Origin: Desulfolinea sp964487745
Lineage (GTDB): Bacteria; Chloroflexota; Anaerolineae; Anaerolineales; Villigracilaceae
Assembly: GCA_964487745.1 (NCBI GenBank)
Contig: CAZASG010000002.1
Location: forward strand, 117,342 to 181,341
DNA: 64,000 bases
Reading direction: 5' to 3'
A model generated the notes under the pieces. It was not told the origin of the DNA. It worked only from the letters and a program-made list of their open reading frames with translations, and ran no database searches. Of this stretch, positions 17,952 through 27,082 are shown piece after piece; position 1 is the first letter of the stretch, and the number at the start of each line of letters is the position of its first letter. Both the position numbers and the translations under genes were made by a program.

Positions 17952-19000
17952 TATTTTTTATGACAATCCTGACAAACACCGCGATTATCAGCTCGCAATA
18001 AGGTATTGTCGTAGGCAGGGGCAACATTTGCGGCAAATCCCGTCATCAGCGAATTAGAGCCGTGACCAAAATGGCACGTAAGGCAAAAGATTTGGTCGTC
18101 TGCGCTGGGACCATCGCCTGAGGGGTCCTCAAGAGGCAGCGATGTTGTCAGGTTATAGGTTCCGCCGGTAATGGGGACGTTCATTTTGTGACGGTAACGG
18201 GTAATGAGCCCCTGGCCATCTTCTGCATTAAAGGGCCGTGCGGAAACTTCTTGATGGTAGGTGAAGTGGCAGCCTGTACACCAATCGCCCATGCCAAGTT
18301 TGTAGTTTGGGGTAGTGTAATCAGCAACGTACCCAGCCTGATCGGGGTTCTCGCCGCCGACTTCATTGGAAGTGACGCCCACCAAACCGGAGCCTGCCGG
18401 CTTTTGTTGCTGTATTGAAGGTGGATGCATACGCTGTTGCAGCAAACGATAATTAACGCCACCGTGTGGATCATGGCAAGAGGTGCAGGTGAGGGGCATG
18501 GTCACGTTTTGGCCGCGCCCCGGGAAAGTATCCATCGCGCCGGGGCTGATACCCCATTGGGGGGCACCGGGCCATACCAGACCCGATTCTGCGTTGTGGC
18601 ACCCAGCACAGTCGTAGGTACTTGACCAGGTCGTTCCCGAGCCCCAAGCATTTTGATGGGTCCCGTCGATGCTGTGCGTAGACGATACTGCTGATCCCTG
18701 ATAATTGACAAAACCACCGCCCAGCAACGGATCGCCAGTAACGGTATAGACACCGTTCTCTACATCTGTATTGGCGCCACCCATTCCTGCCCCATGACAG
18801 GTAAGGCAAAGATTTTCGCCCTGCTCGATCAACAGTTTTGGCGCTACGGCGGTATGCGCACGATGGCAACCGGCACAGGCATCTGTCAGGACTGTGTAGT
18901 TACCATGTGGTCCTCCATTTGCTTGAGTTCTTTCTGTTCTCAAGAGAGAAAAGCAAACGATGGCGGAAAATATCAAGAGTGTTTTTGTTGCAGTTTTCAT
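17951..19000 (-). CDS. Secreted heptaheme c-type cytochrome
   Basis: 349 residues with a signal peptide (LLIFSAIVCFSLLRTERTQA) and seven CXXCH motifs: CAGCH, CLTCH, CAGCH, CTSCH, CTGCH, CLTCH, CQDCH. It begins NGGPHGNYTVLTDACAGCHRAHTA, the N-terminal signature shared with the 17-heme and 6-heme proteins of this operon. It ends LLRADNRGVCQDCHKK, closely like the 6-heme protein, so these two are paralogues. Motifs of the form CHDPHG carry a following His that may serve as a distal ligand. It lies between the 17-heme and monoheme genes. Confidence 0.85.
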   Translation of the reverse strand: MKTATKTLLIFSAIVCFSLLRTERTQANGGPHGNYTVLTDACAGCHRAHTAVAPKLLIEQGENLCLTCHGAGMGGANTDVENGVYTVTGDPLLGGGFVNYQGSAVSSTHSIDGTHQNAWGSGTTWSSTYDCAGCHNAESGLVWPGAPQWGISPGAMDTFPGRGQNVTMPLTCTSCHDPHGGVNYRLLQQRMHPPSIQQQKPAGSGLVGVTSNEVGGENPDQAGYVADYTTPNYKLGMGDWCTGCHFTYHQEVSARPFNAEDGQGLITRYRHKMNVPITGGTYNLTTSLPLEDPSGDGPSADDQIFCLTCHFGHGSNSLMTGFAANVAPAYDNTLLRADNRGVCQDCHKK

Positions 19001-19011
19001 TAGACCCGTTC

Positions 19012-21213
19012 CTAACGGTTGTAGTTCTCAGGTGTATGGTCAACACCATGACACCGAATATAGCAGTAGCCTTGTGTTTGGGTACCGTTAAGATAAAAGG
19101 CATTTGAAGTAGTTCGTCCACCGATAAGTTGGATGTCGTATCCATTTTGTAAAGCGAAAGTAAAGTTGATCAGCCCTGCCTCGCCACCATCGCGAGGAGC
19201 ATGGGCATCATGACAGACGATACAGGGGGTATCTTCCCCGCGAACGTGTTTATCATGCAAATCTTCAAAGCGATTAATGGCGTCTGCCCCGCTTGCTGAA
19301 CGGATAACATCCGCTTCAACGTGGCAAGTCCAGCACATGGCGTAATCGCCATCGCCATAAGTCCATTGGTTGTAGTCAGCAATCACGTAATTTGCGAGTA
19401 GCGTGGAAAGATTATTTGAGCCATGTTGGGCATGGCAGGCACGGCAAGAATCCCCAATACCATCCGGGCCAATATTATTGTCATGAGTGGAGCCAACAAA
19501 GGTTGATTTGTTGTACCCGGTTCCTGCGGGAGAAGCGGGGAAGGTAATTCCCACAGGCGGGGCACCATCGTGGCAGGTTAGGCAAAAATCTTCCTGGGTA
19601 CCTGTCCAAATTGTGGTCGCGCCGGTATCCGGGTTGGCCAGCTTATAGGTTCCGTTTGCAAGGTGTGGGTTATGGCAGGTGGTGCATTCCATAAACTCAC
19701 CAACAGGGTCAGTGGGGCTGATATTATGCTGAGATAAAAGAGAAAATTCAGCCTGGATATTTGTCGCTGCGGGACCGTTCAGATCATGGCAGGTAAAGCA
19801 AAAGCCCTCTTCCTGATTGACATTATTTACCCCGGGCGTGCCCGTCCAGGGATTGAGTAAATTATCCAATCCCGAGGCATGGCCTTTCTGATGACAGTCA
19901 CCGTAACAAGTTTGGGGAGCGTTCGTCCCGATCTTATGCGAAGCCGAAGCCCAAGCTGTCTGGTCGATGATCGGCGAGATCACACTATCGCTAAAGGGAG
20001 CTTCTCCACTCGCGCCATTTGCATCATGACAGGAAAGGCAGAATGGTTCCAATGCAAAATTGCTGCTAAAAGAGATCGTTGCCCCGCTATCGGCATTTTT
20101 CAGGTTAACCGTGCCAGAAGTATGTGCGCCAACTTCATGGCAGCGAACACAATCGGTATCTTGAACGATCCCGTTGACATGGTGATGAGCCAGGGCAAAA
20201 TCGCCGCCTGTATCAACGATCTGTCGGCGTGCTCCCTGAGGCTGATTATGACATTTTTGACATGAACCGTCGCTAACCTTTCCTGAAGCAGAATTAACAT
20301 GGCACCCATAGCAGATCAGGCGCTCATCTTGGCGCAAAAGAGAAGAACGTTCATCATTCGTTGCAGCTGTTGAACCATCGGGGAAGGAAATATTGTTGCC
20401 TGCATAGCCTGTCATATGTGAAGTGGAGCCATGCGCAACATGGCAGGTCATACAACCAACCACATCGGTAGGATGACGGTAGGCAAAAATACTATCCCCG
20501 GAATCAGTATGCCCACTACCCGATGACGCATGATAGCGTGTATGGCATTGGCTGCACCACTGGCTCAACTCAAGAAAATTACTATAACTTTCACCTTTAT
20601 AATCATTGGTCGCACTGGTCACAGAATAAATAGTTGGAGACACTTCCGGGACAAATACTCCGCCCGGAGCCCCTGATCCCAAAGGAATTGGACGTAAAAT
20701 ACGATAATTGCTGTTGCCATGCGGATCATGACAATTTGTACAAGAGATATTCATCCCTGTTGTGCCAGCCCCGCTGCCTATGGCGCCATTCCCCCAAATG
20801 GTTGTGGAACTACTATCATGAGAAGATGTGACCGGGGCGCTGCCAAATACACCATCCTGATCCGTATCCATTTGGGCGTTAACAAACCCGCCCCCACGCA
20901 GACCTCGGCTTGCTACGCCTTCGAGGGGCGATTCCGTCACAGAATCACGTTCTAAATAAAGCCCATCTTCCACATTTGTATCTGCGCCAAGACCTGTCGC
21001 CCCATGACAGGTTAAGCAAAATCCAGGTGTGGCGCTAACCAGCAATTGACTTGCCCCTGCCGTATGAGAACGGTGACAAGAAGCACACGAATCAGTTGTA
21101 GCCGTATAACTACCATGAGGCCCGCCATTAGCTGAAGTCAAGGTGACATCAGTCAATGTGAGCCCAAAAACAACGCAGCTACAAAGCAGAATGATGAACC
21201 AGTATCGTTTCAT
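19012..21213 (-). CDS. Secreted 17-heme c-type cytochrome
   Basis: 733 residues from the ATG at 21213, where a signal peptide starts (MKRYWFIILLCSCVVFGLTL). The longer frame to 21321 adds a non-signal stretch. There are fifteen CXXCH motifs plus two CX3CH motifs (CYGDCH and CYIRCH). It begins with the shared GGPHGSYTATTDSCASCH signature. The C-terminal 200 residues (CRACHAQHGSNNL, CWTCHVEADV, EDLHDKHV, CIVCHDAHAPRDGGEAGLI) are clearly paralogous to the end of the 27-heme protein. It lacks a carbohydrate-binding-like domain. It is probably an extracellular or cell-surface electron carrier. Confidence 0.87.
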   Translation of the reverse strand: MKRYWFIILLCSCVVFGLTLTDVTLTSANGGPHGSYTATTDSCASCHRSHTAGASQLLVSATPGFCLTCHGATGLGADTNVEDGLYLERDSVTESPLEGVASRGLRGGGFVNAQMDTDQDGVFGSAPVTSSHDSSSTTIWGNGAIGSGAGTTGMNISCTNCHDPHGNSNYRILRPIPLGSGAPGGVFVPEVSPTIYSVTSATNDYKGESYSNFLELSQWCSQCHTRYHASSGSGHTDSGDSIFAYRHPTDVVGCMTCHVAHGSTSHMTGYAGNNISFPDGSTAATNDERSSLLRQDERLICYGCHVNSASGKVSDGSCQKCHNQPQGARRQIVDTGGDFALAHHHVNGIVQDTDCVRCHEVGAHTSGTVNLKNADSGATISFSSNFALEPFCLSCHDANGASGEAPFSDSVISPIIDQTAWASASHKIGTNAPQTCYGDCHQKGHASGLDNLLNPWTGTPGVNNVNQEEGFCFTCHDLNGPAATNIQAEFSLLSQHNISPTDPVGEFMECTTCHNPHLANGTYKLANPDTGATTIWTGTQEDFCLTCHDGAPPVGITFPASPAGTGYNKSTFVGSTHDNNIGPDGIGDSCRACHAQHGSNNLSTLLANYVIADYNQWTYGDGDYAMCWTCHVEADVIRSASGADAINRFEDLHDKHVRGEDTPCIVCHDAHAPRDGGEAGLINFTFALQNGYDIQLIGGRTTSNAFYLNGTQTQGYCYIRCHGVDHTPENYNR

Positions 21214-21382
21214 TGAATAGACTTTAGAAATAATCGTCAAAATTATTTCTTTACGTACTTTCCCTACCCAAATCGGGCAAGTATAATTGGGAGAGACAGG
21301 GCTCCCCGCTACGGGCATCAACCAATATCGAGGAGCACCTGTCGTCCTTAGAGCCTGTCCGGAGCAATCCGGATGGGTTCTT

Positions 21383-22315
21383 TTACTTTTGGTGGCAGAC
21401 TTCGCAAGTGCCTCGATTATCGAGACGCAGCAAGTTGCTGCCAGCCTGATTTGGTCCGTCAGCCGCAGCAGTCATCGATGCAGATGTACCATGAGGCAAA
21501 TGGCAGGTCTGGCACTCAACGGTATTGTTTGTGCCAGTTTCAGCTAACGGCAGTGTGTAGGTTACTAACCCTTCAGTTACACCAACTGTCTCAGGATTAA
21601 CATTGCCACCGTAGTTGTAAGCCATGCCGATCCGGTGTGTATAACTTGCACCATCAAGCGTACTTCCCTGGCCAGCAGCGATTTTGTGATAATCACTATG
21701 GCACGCAGCACATATAGCGCTCTGTCCTGTACCCCATTGTTCGGTGTCGTAGTCTTTTGCAGCGCCTTCGTCAACTTGAGCAGCTGCAACGGCAGTACCG
21801 TTCACAGTCTCTTTGACGATACGATAATTCGTGGAGCCATGCGGATCATGACAAGACGCACAGGTTAGCGCAGATGCCAGATTAGCCGTTGCACCACGAG
21901 CCACGCCGTTACCCCAGGCAGCCGACAAAGTACCGTCAGCAGCATGTGTAGACGTAACTGCTACACCACCCTGATTGACAAAACCACCACCCAACAAGTC
22001 AGCGTTATCAGGCGTATTGGCTGCGCCAACATTACCGTTAAACAAAGCATCATCGCGTGTGGAAAGGTATTTGCCATCATCTACGTTGGTGTTTGCACCT
22101 GAACCGGCAGCGCCATGACAAGTAACACATAAAGCATAAGTGCTATTGGCAACCAAAAGGTTGGCACCTGAAGCAGTATGCGTACGGTGGCAGCCGGCAC
22201 AAGCATCTGTAGTGGCAGTGTATCCACCGTGGGGGCCACCATCTGCCGAAGCAACACTGGCAAAAGCCAGGACAAGCGCTGCGGCAAGGATGGCAATATA
22301 TAGGACTTTTTTCAT
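21383..22315 (-). CDS. Secreted hexaheme c-type cytochrome
   Basis: 310 residues from the ATG at 22315, which has GGAGG eight bases upstream and begins a standard signal peptide (KKVLYIAILAAALVLAFASVASA). Six CXXCH motifs: CAGCH, CVTCH, CASCH, CAACH, CQTCH, CEVCH. The start of the mature protein, DGGPHGGYTATTDACAGCHRTHTASG, and the end LLRLDNRGTCEVCHQK match the heptaheme paralogue. It has the strongest ribosome site of the operon's secreted cytochromes, so it may be the most abundant. About 165 bases separate it from the NHL gene upstream. Confidence 0.86.
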   Translation of the reverse strand: MKKVLYIAILAAALVLAFASVASADGGPHGGYTATTDACAGCHRTHTASGANLLVANSTYALCVTCHGAAGSGANTNVDDGKYLSTRDDALFNGNVGAANTPDNADLLGGGFVNQGGVAVTSTHAADGTLSAAWGNGVARGATANLASALTCASCHDPHGSTNYRIVKETVNGTAVAAAQVDEGAAKDYDTEQWGTGQSAICAACHSDYHKIAAGQGSTLDGASYTHRIGMAYNYGGNVNPETVGVTEGLVTYTLPLAETGTNNTVECQTCHLPHGTSASMTAAADGPNQAGSNLLRLDNRGTCEVCHQK

Positions 22316-22480
22316 TTTTTCATCCTCCAAAAAAATCTTTCTTTTACTAGGGGCCAGATCGTGCACGTACAATTTCTAATGAGAAAACCACCTCCTTGTG
22401 TGAGTTCTCGCTTTTGGCAATTACAACTATCAGGCTTCATCTTTTTGTGTTTTGCTTCCGCGGAATAAAAACAGCGCAGA

Positions 22481-23698
22481 CTAATATAGCCAAACCTGAA
22501 CACGCTGGTTTTCACGATCGATAATAAATAAACGTCCACTATCATCCAATTCAATATCATTGGGATAGTTGAATTGGCCATCACCTAAACCAAGCTCGCC
22601 AATAACAAATAAAAAGCGAGGTTCATCTCCGGAGACATCAAATATCTTGATGTCTTGCCCGACAGCATCAACGACATACAGGCGATCTTTTTCATCAATA
22701 AAGATGCCGCGCGGCAAACTCAGCGCCCCATCGCCTGAGCCACGTCCAAAGGCAAATTGATAGCTACCATCTGGAGACCAGACCTGGATACGCCCATTGT
22801 TTCCGTCGCTAACAAATACACGCTCCTGCGAATCAATCGCGGTTGCATTTGGAAAAAGAAATTGCTCCTGCTCTTCGCCATATTCACCGAATCCGGTCGG
22901 GGTTCCGCCAAATTCCGTCCAGGGGGCAGCACTTCCCGCAAACATATCTGCCGGCAATTTCATAACATTATTACCGGTCTTCGATACATTCGTGATCCAC
23001 AAACTGCCTTCCTTATCAAAGGACAACCCAAGCGGTGCCCACGAAACTCTGTCTGGCGCGGGGATACCCAGTGCCGCAGAATTCTCATCCGGAATAATGC
23101 GCACCTCCTGCCAATAGATATTGAAAGTAAATGCAGACGCAGGTGCCAGGCCATCTGTATGTTTGGCAACATATTCCCCCAAAGTTAATTCGGTATCCAA
23201 GATCGTATCCAGATATTGGCCATCCTTGTCAAAAACAAAGATCGCATGTTGTAACCGATCTGAGACATAAACCTGCCCAAGAGCATCAACGGCAATATAA
23301 ACCGGAGACCGTTCGCTAGCGCGTGTATCTGGAGGCGAGAATGCAGCCAGCAAATTCCCATCAGGGTCAAACATCTTGACCAGCCGCTCACCAGCGCTTT
23401 CTGCAACATAAATCCGCTCTCCATTTGGAGAAAGGGCTACTCCGACGGGGCGATCAACACCATAGATCGAGTATAGATAATGCGGAGGGTATTCATCATT
23501 AACCGGTAAAGGAACGATATCGGGCAAAGGTTCGGGTTTTTGCCAGTAGCGATAAAACAACCCACAAATACAGCAGAGCAGCAATAACAAGAGTAATAAC
23601 AAAAGCAACAGCCTGCGTCGTCGGCTTTCCTCTTGCTCATCTTCTGAGCTTTGAAGGTTATATTCGATATCAGATATTTTTTTTTCTTCAGTCATCAC
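22481..23698 (-). CDS. NHL-repeat beta-propeller protein with poly-leucine membrane anchor
   Basis: 405 residues. A basic and acidic N-terminus is followed by RRRR and a run of twelve Leu (about 31-42) continuing CCICGLFYRYW, a single membrane helix. Then comes a propeller of NHL-type repeats: RPVGVALSPNGERIYVAES, VYVSDRLQHAIFVFDKDG, VFVSDGNNGRIQVWSPDG, LYVVDAVGQDIKIFD, LFIIDRENQRVQVW. It lies within the cytochrome operon between the TPR and hexaheme genes. NHL proteins often accompany multiheme cytochromes, and scaffolding of the complex is a reasonable inference. No heme motif is present. Confidence 0.85.
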   Translation of the reverse strand: MMTEEKKISDIEYNLQSSEDEQEESRRRRLLLLLLLLLLLLCCICGLFYRYWQKPEPLPDIVPLPVNDEYPPHYLYSIYGVDRPVGVALSPNGERIYVAESAGERLVKMFDPDGNLLAAFSPPDTRASERSPVYIAVDALGQVYVSDRLQHAIFVFDKDGQYLDTILDTELTLGEYVAKHTDGLAPASAFTFNIYWQEVRIIPDENSAALGIPAPDRVSWAPLGLSFDKEGSLWITNVSKTGNNVMKLPADMFAGSAAPWTEFGGTPTGFGEYGEEQEQFLFPNATAIDSQERVFVSDGNNGRIQVWSPDGSYQFAFGRGSGDGALSLPRGIFIDEKDRLYVVDAVGQDIKIFDVSGDEPRFLFVIGELGLGDGQFNYPNDIELDDSGRLFIIDRENQRVQVWLY

Positions 23699-23715
23699 AA
23701 ACCTCTAAAGAATTG

Positions 23716-24687
23716 TTAGCTTTGTTGTTCAAGCGTTGCTTGCAAGCGCCCCAAAGCTTGTTGGGCAACCAAATCGGTGGGATCGAGGGACAAGGCATAT
23801 TCGATCTCAGCTAACGCTTTTTGATAGTCCGTCATCTTCTCATAGACAAGTCCAAGCCCAACATGAGCCGGGGCAAAATCGTCTAATGCTTCAGCAGCAG
23901 CTTCCAAATGGATCAGAGCCGTATCAAAATCTCCCATTGAAAAAGCCTGCATGCCACGCGCATACGCTACATAGTCAGCCTCCCCCGTCGCAGAATAAGC
24001 CTCGATCATAGCCGTATATGCTTCAATAAAATCAGGGACAAGGCGAACAGCTCGATGCAAATAACCAAGCGCTTCTTCAGGTTGTTCGGTAATAATATAT
24101 GCCTCACCTAACCTATACAGAGCATCTGCATCAGTGCGATCAATCAAAATCGCCTTTTCAAGAACCTCTATCGCTTTTTCTGGTTGATCTGTACTCAAAT
24201 AACTTTCACCTAAAAAATAATAGGCTGTTTCCAGCATCAGATCAGAACCGGCTGTATCAGCATCGTCACGGATATCAGCAAAAACTTCCAGCGGTTCAAT
24301 AGCATCTCCATACTCACCCATGCGGACAGATGCAATTCCCGCGATCAGATAGGCTCTATCTATATCGGGAAAACTCTCAATAACCTGGTTTGCCTGATAT
24401 AGTGCATCATCGAAACGCCCCTGACCTAAATATGATTCCGCTAAAGCAATTCTTCGCTCTGGGTCCTGAGGTTCTTCTCGTACGGCAACCTCCAGATCTG
24501 AAATATTCACCTCGATCGGAGATTGGTCGCCAAAACTAACATAACGATCCCAGTAATAAAAAGCACTAAAAGCGATCAAAACACCCACCACAACTACGCC
24601 AACCTGAATGACTAAAAGTTGAAGTCGTCGGCTATCAACAAGGGTGGCGTTCAACCATTTACGAAATCGTTTAATAAACATCTGCAT
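23716..24687 (-). CDS. Membrane-anchored TPR protein of the cytochrome operon
   Basis: 323 residues from the ATG at 24687, preceded by GGAGG six bases upstream. The longer frame to 24819 overlaps the upstream gene. One transmembrane helix (LLVIQVGVVVVGVLIAFSAFYYW) is followed by about six TPR units, for example RRIALAESYLGQGRFDDALY, DADALYRLGEAYIITEQPEEAL and FAPAHVGLGLVYEKMTDYQKAL. Such proteins bind partners rather than catalyse. Its position between the decaheme NapC-like gene and the NHL gene suggests assembly or docking of cytochromes. Confidence 0.85.
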   Translation of the reverse strand: MQMFIKRFRKWLNATLVDSRRLQLLVIQVGVVVVGVLIAFSAFYYWDRYVSFGDQSPIEVNISDLEVAVREEPQDPERRIALAESYLGQGRFDDALYQANQVIESFPDIDRAYLIAGIASVRMGEYGDAIEPLEVFADIRDDADTAGSDLMLETAYYFLGESYLSTDQPEKAIEVLEKAILIDRTDADALYRLGEAYIITEQPEEALGYLHRAVRLVPDFIEAYTAMIEAYSATGEADYVAYARGMQAFSMGDFDTALIHLEAAAEALDDFAPAHVGLGLVYEKMTDYQKALAEIEYALSLDPTDLVAQQALGRLQATLEQQS

Positions 24688-24712
24688 TAAATCCTCCAAT
24701 AAAACAGGCTTC

Positions 24713-26227
24713 TTAGGGATTATCGACAATCCCTCCAGCATGGCAACGGCTGCACAAAACAAAACTTTGGTGGCAGGTATAGCAAACCTGCTGGCCGCGC
24801 ACGTTATATTCTTCTGCATGAGTAAAAACCATATCTTCAGGATGGTTCAAGTTATGGCAGGCATCGTTTGTACAAAAACGCTGACCATGACACTGGTAAC
24901 ATTCGCCCTCAATCTCCTCTTCAGAAACCGAACGATGTTCGATCGTAAAGCTAAAATCTGAATGAGATTCGGGTACAGACCCTGCAATGACAGGCGCTTC
25001 AACCGTTAACTCATCGCCAACACCAACGATCGGAACAGTGTGACACATATTGCATTTAGCGCTAATAACGCCTGCTTCTTGCCCATCTTCGGTTACGTTT
25101 ACGTGTTTATCGTCATGACAACGGAAGCAACCCAAAGTCGGCGTGTGTCGCGCATTATTTGGGGTGGTGCTCCAATTCAATCCCATTTCCGGAAATTGAG
25201 ACTCATCAAAAATCGCCTTTAATTCATCGATCGCTGCCTGAACTTCATCCCCTTTGTCCTTGTAGATCGTTGCGTAATTTTCTTGGTAGAACTCATTCAA
25301 TCCATCAATGGCAGCATAACCAGCCTCTTTACTGGGATAAACGGGTGTCAAGAGAGCAACTGCTTCTCGACGAATATAGGGCAGAGCGTCAGAAATCTTG
25401 TCCGCCTTTAAAGCCTGGTCGACAACAGTTTCTGGTTCTGGAATAAGATGTGCTGTACGGTTATGACAATCGATGCAGTCCATTAAGCGAACATCCCCCG
25501 CTTCATAAGCCTCTTCGACAAAAGCCGTTTGTGCCATGGTGAGCATATCGCGGGAATAGAACTCTTTCATCGTTCCATCCGGTTGCTCTACCCCTACCCA
25601 TAACATTACCTGGCGCTGTTCATCTGCCGCGATATAGTAAACAGGGGCTGAGATATGCCAATGGATGCCTTCGCTGACACCTGTATATTCTTCCCAGCCA
25701 CCCATCTTCAAAATAAAGGTCGATTGCGTTGGGGTGTTAGCTTCATCAGACGAGAAATGAGCAACATTTTTGATAATGTTGTCACGGAACGTTGACGGCG
25801 TATGGCACTGCTCACAAATAACTCGCGCAGGACGCAGATCGTGAACAGGGCTGGAGATCGGACGTTCGTAAGTATCGAACAGAACCGCATAAACCTGTTT
25901 GATACCGTCGATTTTTGACTTCACAAAGAAGGAGGTGCCCGGACCGATGTGGCATTTTGCGCATTCTACATTTGCATGTGAAGATGCTTCAAAGCGGTCG
26001 AACTGCGGCTCCATCACATGGCAAGTTGTGCCGCAAAATTCAGATGACTCTGTGTAGTGATAGCCTTCAAATCCCGCAATAGCCATCCCAGCAATTACAA
26101 CGAGAGAAATCAAACTCCCTACAAGAACTTTGCGACGATCTTCCTGGCGATTAAGGTCAAGCGTGATCTCGGGCCAGCGCAACCAATGCGGACGCCTTAT
26201 TTTGGGTACCGGTAAACGAAAAGGCAT
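24713..26227 (-). CDS. NapC/NirT-like membrane-anchored decaheme cytochrome
   Basis: 504 residues. One N-terminal membrane helix (VLVGSLISLVVIAGMAIAGF, about 34-53) is followed by SSEFCGTTCHVMEPQFDRF, resembling the first heme site of NapC/NirT quinol dehydrogenases. Heme motifs: CGTTCH (CX3CH), CAKCH, CEQCH, CIDCH, CFRCH, CNMCH, CYQCH, CTNDACH (CX4CH), CYTCH, CSRCH, ten in all. This is far more than the four of NapC, so it is a NapC head with an extension. It starts one base before the end of the cytochrome b gene region. It probably takes electrons from menaquinol or cytochrome b and passes them outward. Confidence 0.84.
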   Translation of the reverse strand: MPFRLPVPKIRRPHWLRWPEITLDLNRQEDRRKVLVGSLISLVVIAGMAIAGFEGYHYTESSEFCGTTCHVMEPQFDRFEASSHANVECAKCHIGPGTSFFVKSKIDGIKQVYAVLFDTYERPISSPVHDLRPARVICEQCHTPSTFRDNIIKNVAHFSSDEANTPTQSTFILKMGGWEEYTGVSEGIHWHISAPVYYIAADEQRQVMLWVGVEQPDGTMKEFYSRDMLTMAQTAFVEEAYEAGDVRLMDCIDCHNRTAHLIPEPETVVDQALKADKISDALPYIRREAVALLTPVYPSKEAGYAAIDGLNEFYQENYATIYKDKGDEVQAAIDELKAIFDESQFPEMGLNWSTTPNNARHTPTLGCFRCHDDKHVNVTEDGQEAGVISAKCNMCHTVPIVGVGDELTVEAPVIAGSVPESHSDFSFTIEHRSVSEEEIEGECYQCHGQRFCTNDACHNLNHPEDMVFTHAEEYNVRGQQVCYTCHQSFVLCSRCHAGGIVDNP

Positions 26228-27082
26228 TTAGTCACTTCCTGTTGTTTTAGTGTCTGCCAAGACGAGGTCTGCCTGGGTTTCAGTGACAACTTCTTGAGAT
26301 TTTTCCTTGTTTTTTTCTTTCTTTAGCGCTTCTACAGCCCATTCAACAAAAGCTAGTTCTGCAGGGTGCTCCTCTTCCATTTCCTTAATACTCATGGTCC
26401 CCGTAAAAATGGAACGGTTCATGGTCTTGATGACGACATGGTAAGAATGCCAAACAAGAATCGCCAAAACAGCCAAAACAGCTTCCCAACTATGAAGCAT
26501 CCGAGCAACCGGGATCGCTGAACCGGGTAAGTATTCGGTTACTGTAATTGGGAACCATTGCATTAACCCTGAAATCCCCATAACGATCGTCCCCCAAACC
26601 AAAGCCCAGTATTCGGCTTTTTCCTCAAATGTATAACGCCCAAAATGCGGGTGCTTTTCTCGTTTCTCCAGATTAAAAAGGATCATTTCCCAAGCTTGCT
26701 TTATATCCTTTAGGTTGGGCCACATATCGCTCCAATTACCTGAACGAAAACCGTTATAAAAGAAAACACCCACATGATAGATGCTCTCTAGCCCAAACAT
26801 AAACGCAAATGTATGGTGAATCTGCTGGATCATATCTATCCCACCGAAGATGCGTAAGATAAAGGTCCCGACTGCTGTCGAAGCATAACGCTGCGGCAAG
26901 CCAGTAACAGCTAACATCGTAAAGGATATGATCAGCAGGAAATGTTCGATACGCTGCCCTCGTGAAAACCGAACTACACTACGCTGACCATTCGCATCGA
27001 CATGCAACCGAGAGGCTGTTCTTTCAAGCTCATACTTTGAAATTCGAAGTTTTTTTCCGGAGCTTTTTTTACTCATCGTCAT
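26228..27082 (-). CDS. Membrane cytochrome b (formate-dehydrogenase-gamma-like)
   Basis: 284 residues with four or five membrane helices. Candidate heme-b ligands are His47 (RIEHFLLIISF), His89/90 (IHHTFAFMFG), His103, His197 (MLHSWEAVLAV) and His212/215 (WHSYHVVIK), the pattern of diheme b subunits of formate dehydrogenase or Ni-Fe hydrogenase type. A hydrophilic, Lys/Glu-rich tail follows. It overlaps the upstream decaheme gene (27069) and abuts the NapC-like gene. These three form a quinone-linked membrane module feeding the secreted cytochromes. The direction of flow is not determined by sequence. Confidence 0.85.
   Translation of the reverse strand: MTMSKKSSGKKLRISKYELERTASRLHVDANGQRSVVRFSRGQRIEHFLLIISFTMLAVTGLPQRYASTAVGTFILRIFGGIDMIQQIHHTFAFMFGLESIYHVGVFFYNGFRSGNWSDMWPNLKDIKQAWEMILFNLEKREKHPHFGRYTFEEKAEYWALVWGTIVMGISGLMQWFPITVTEYLPGSAIPVARMLHSWEAVLAVLAILVWHSYHVVIKTMNRSIFTGTMSIKEMEEEHPAELAFVEWAVEALKKEKNKEKSQEVVTETQADLVLADTKTTGSD

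Noticed and set aside
21340..21382. Hairpin between hexaheme and 17-heme genes as a terminator
   Set aside because: Only a short TCCGGA core pairs and no T-run follows on the minus strand.
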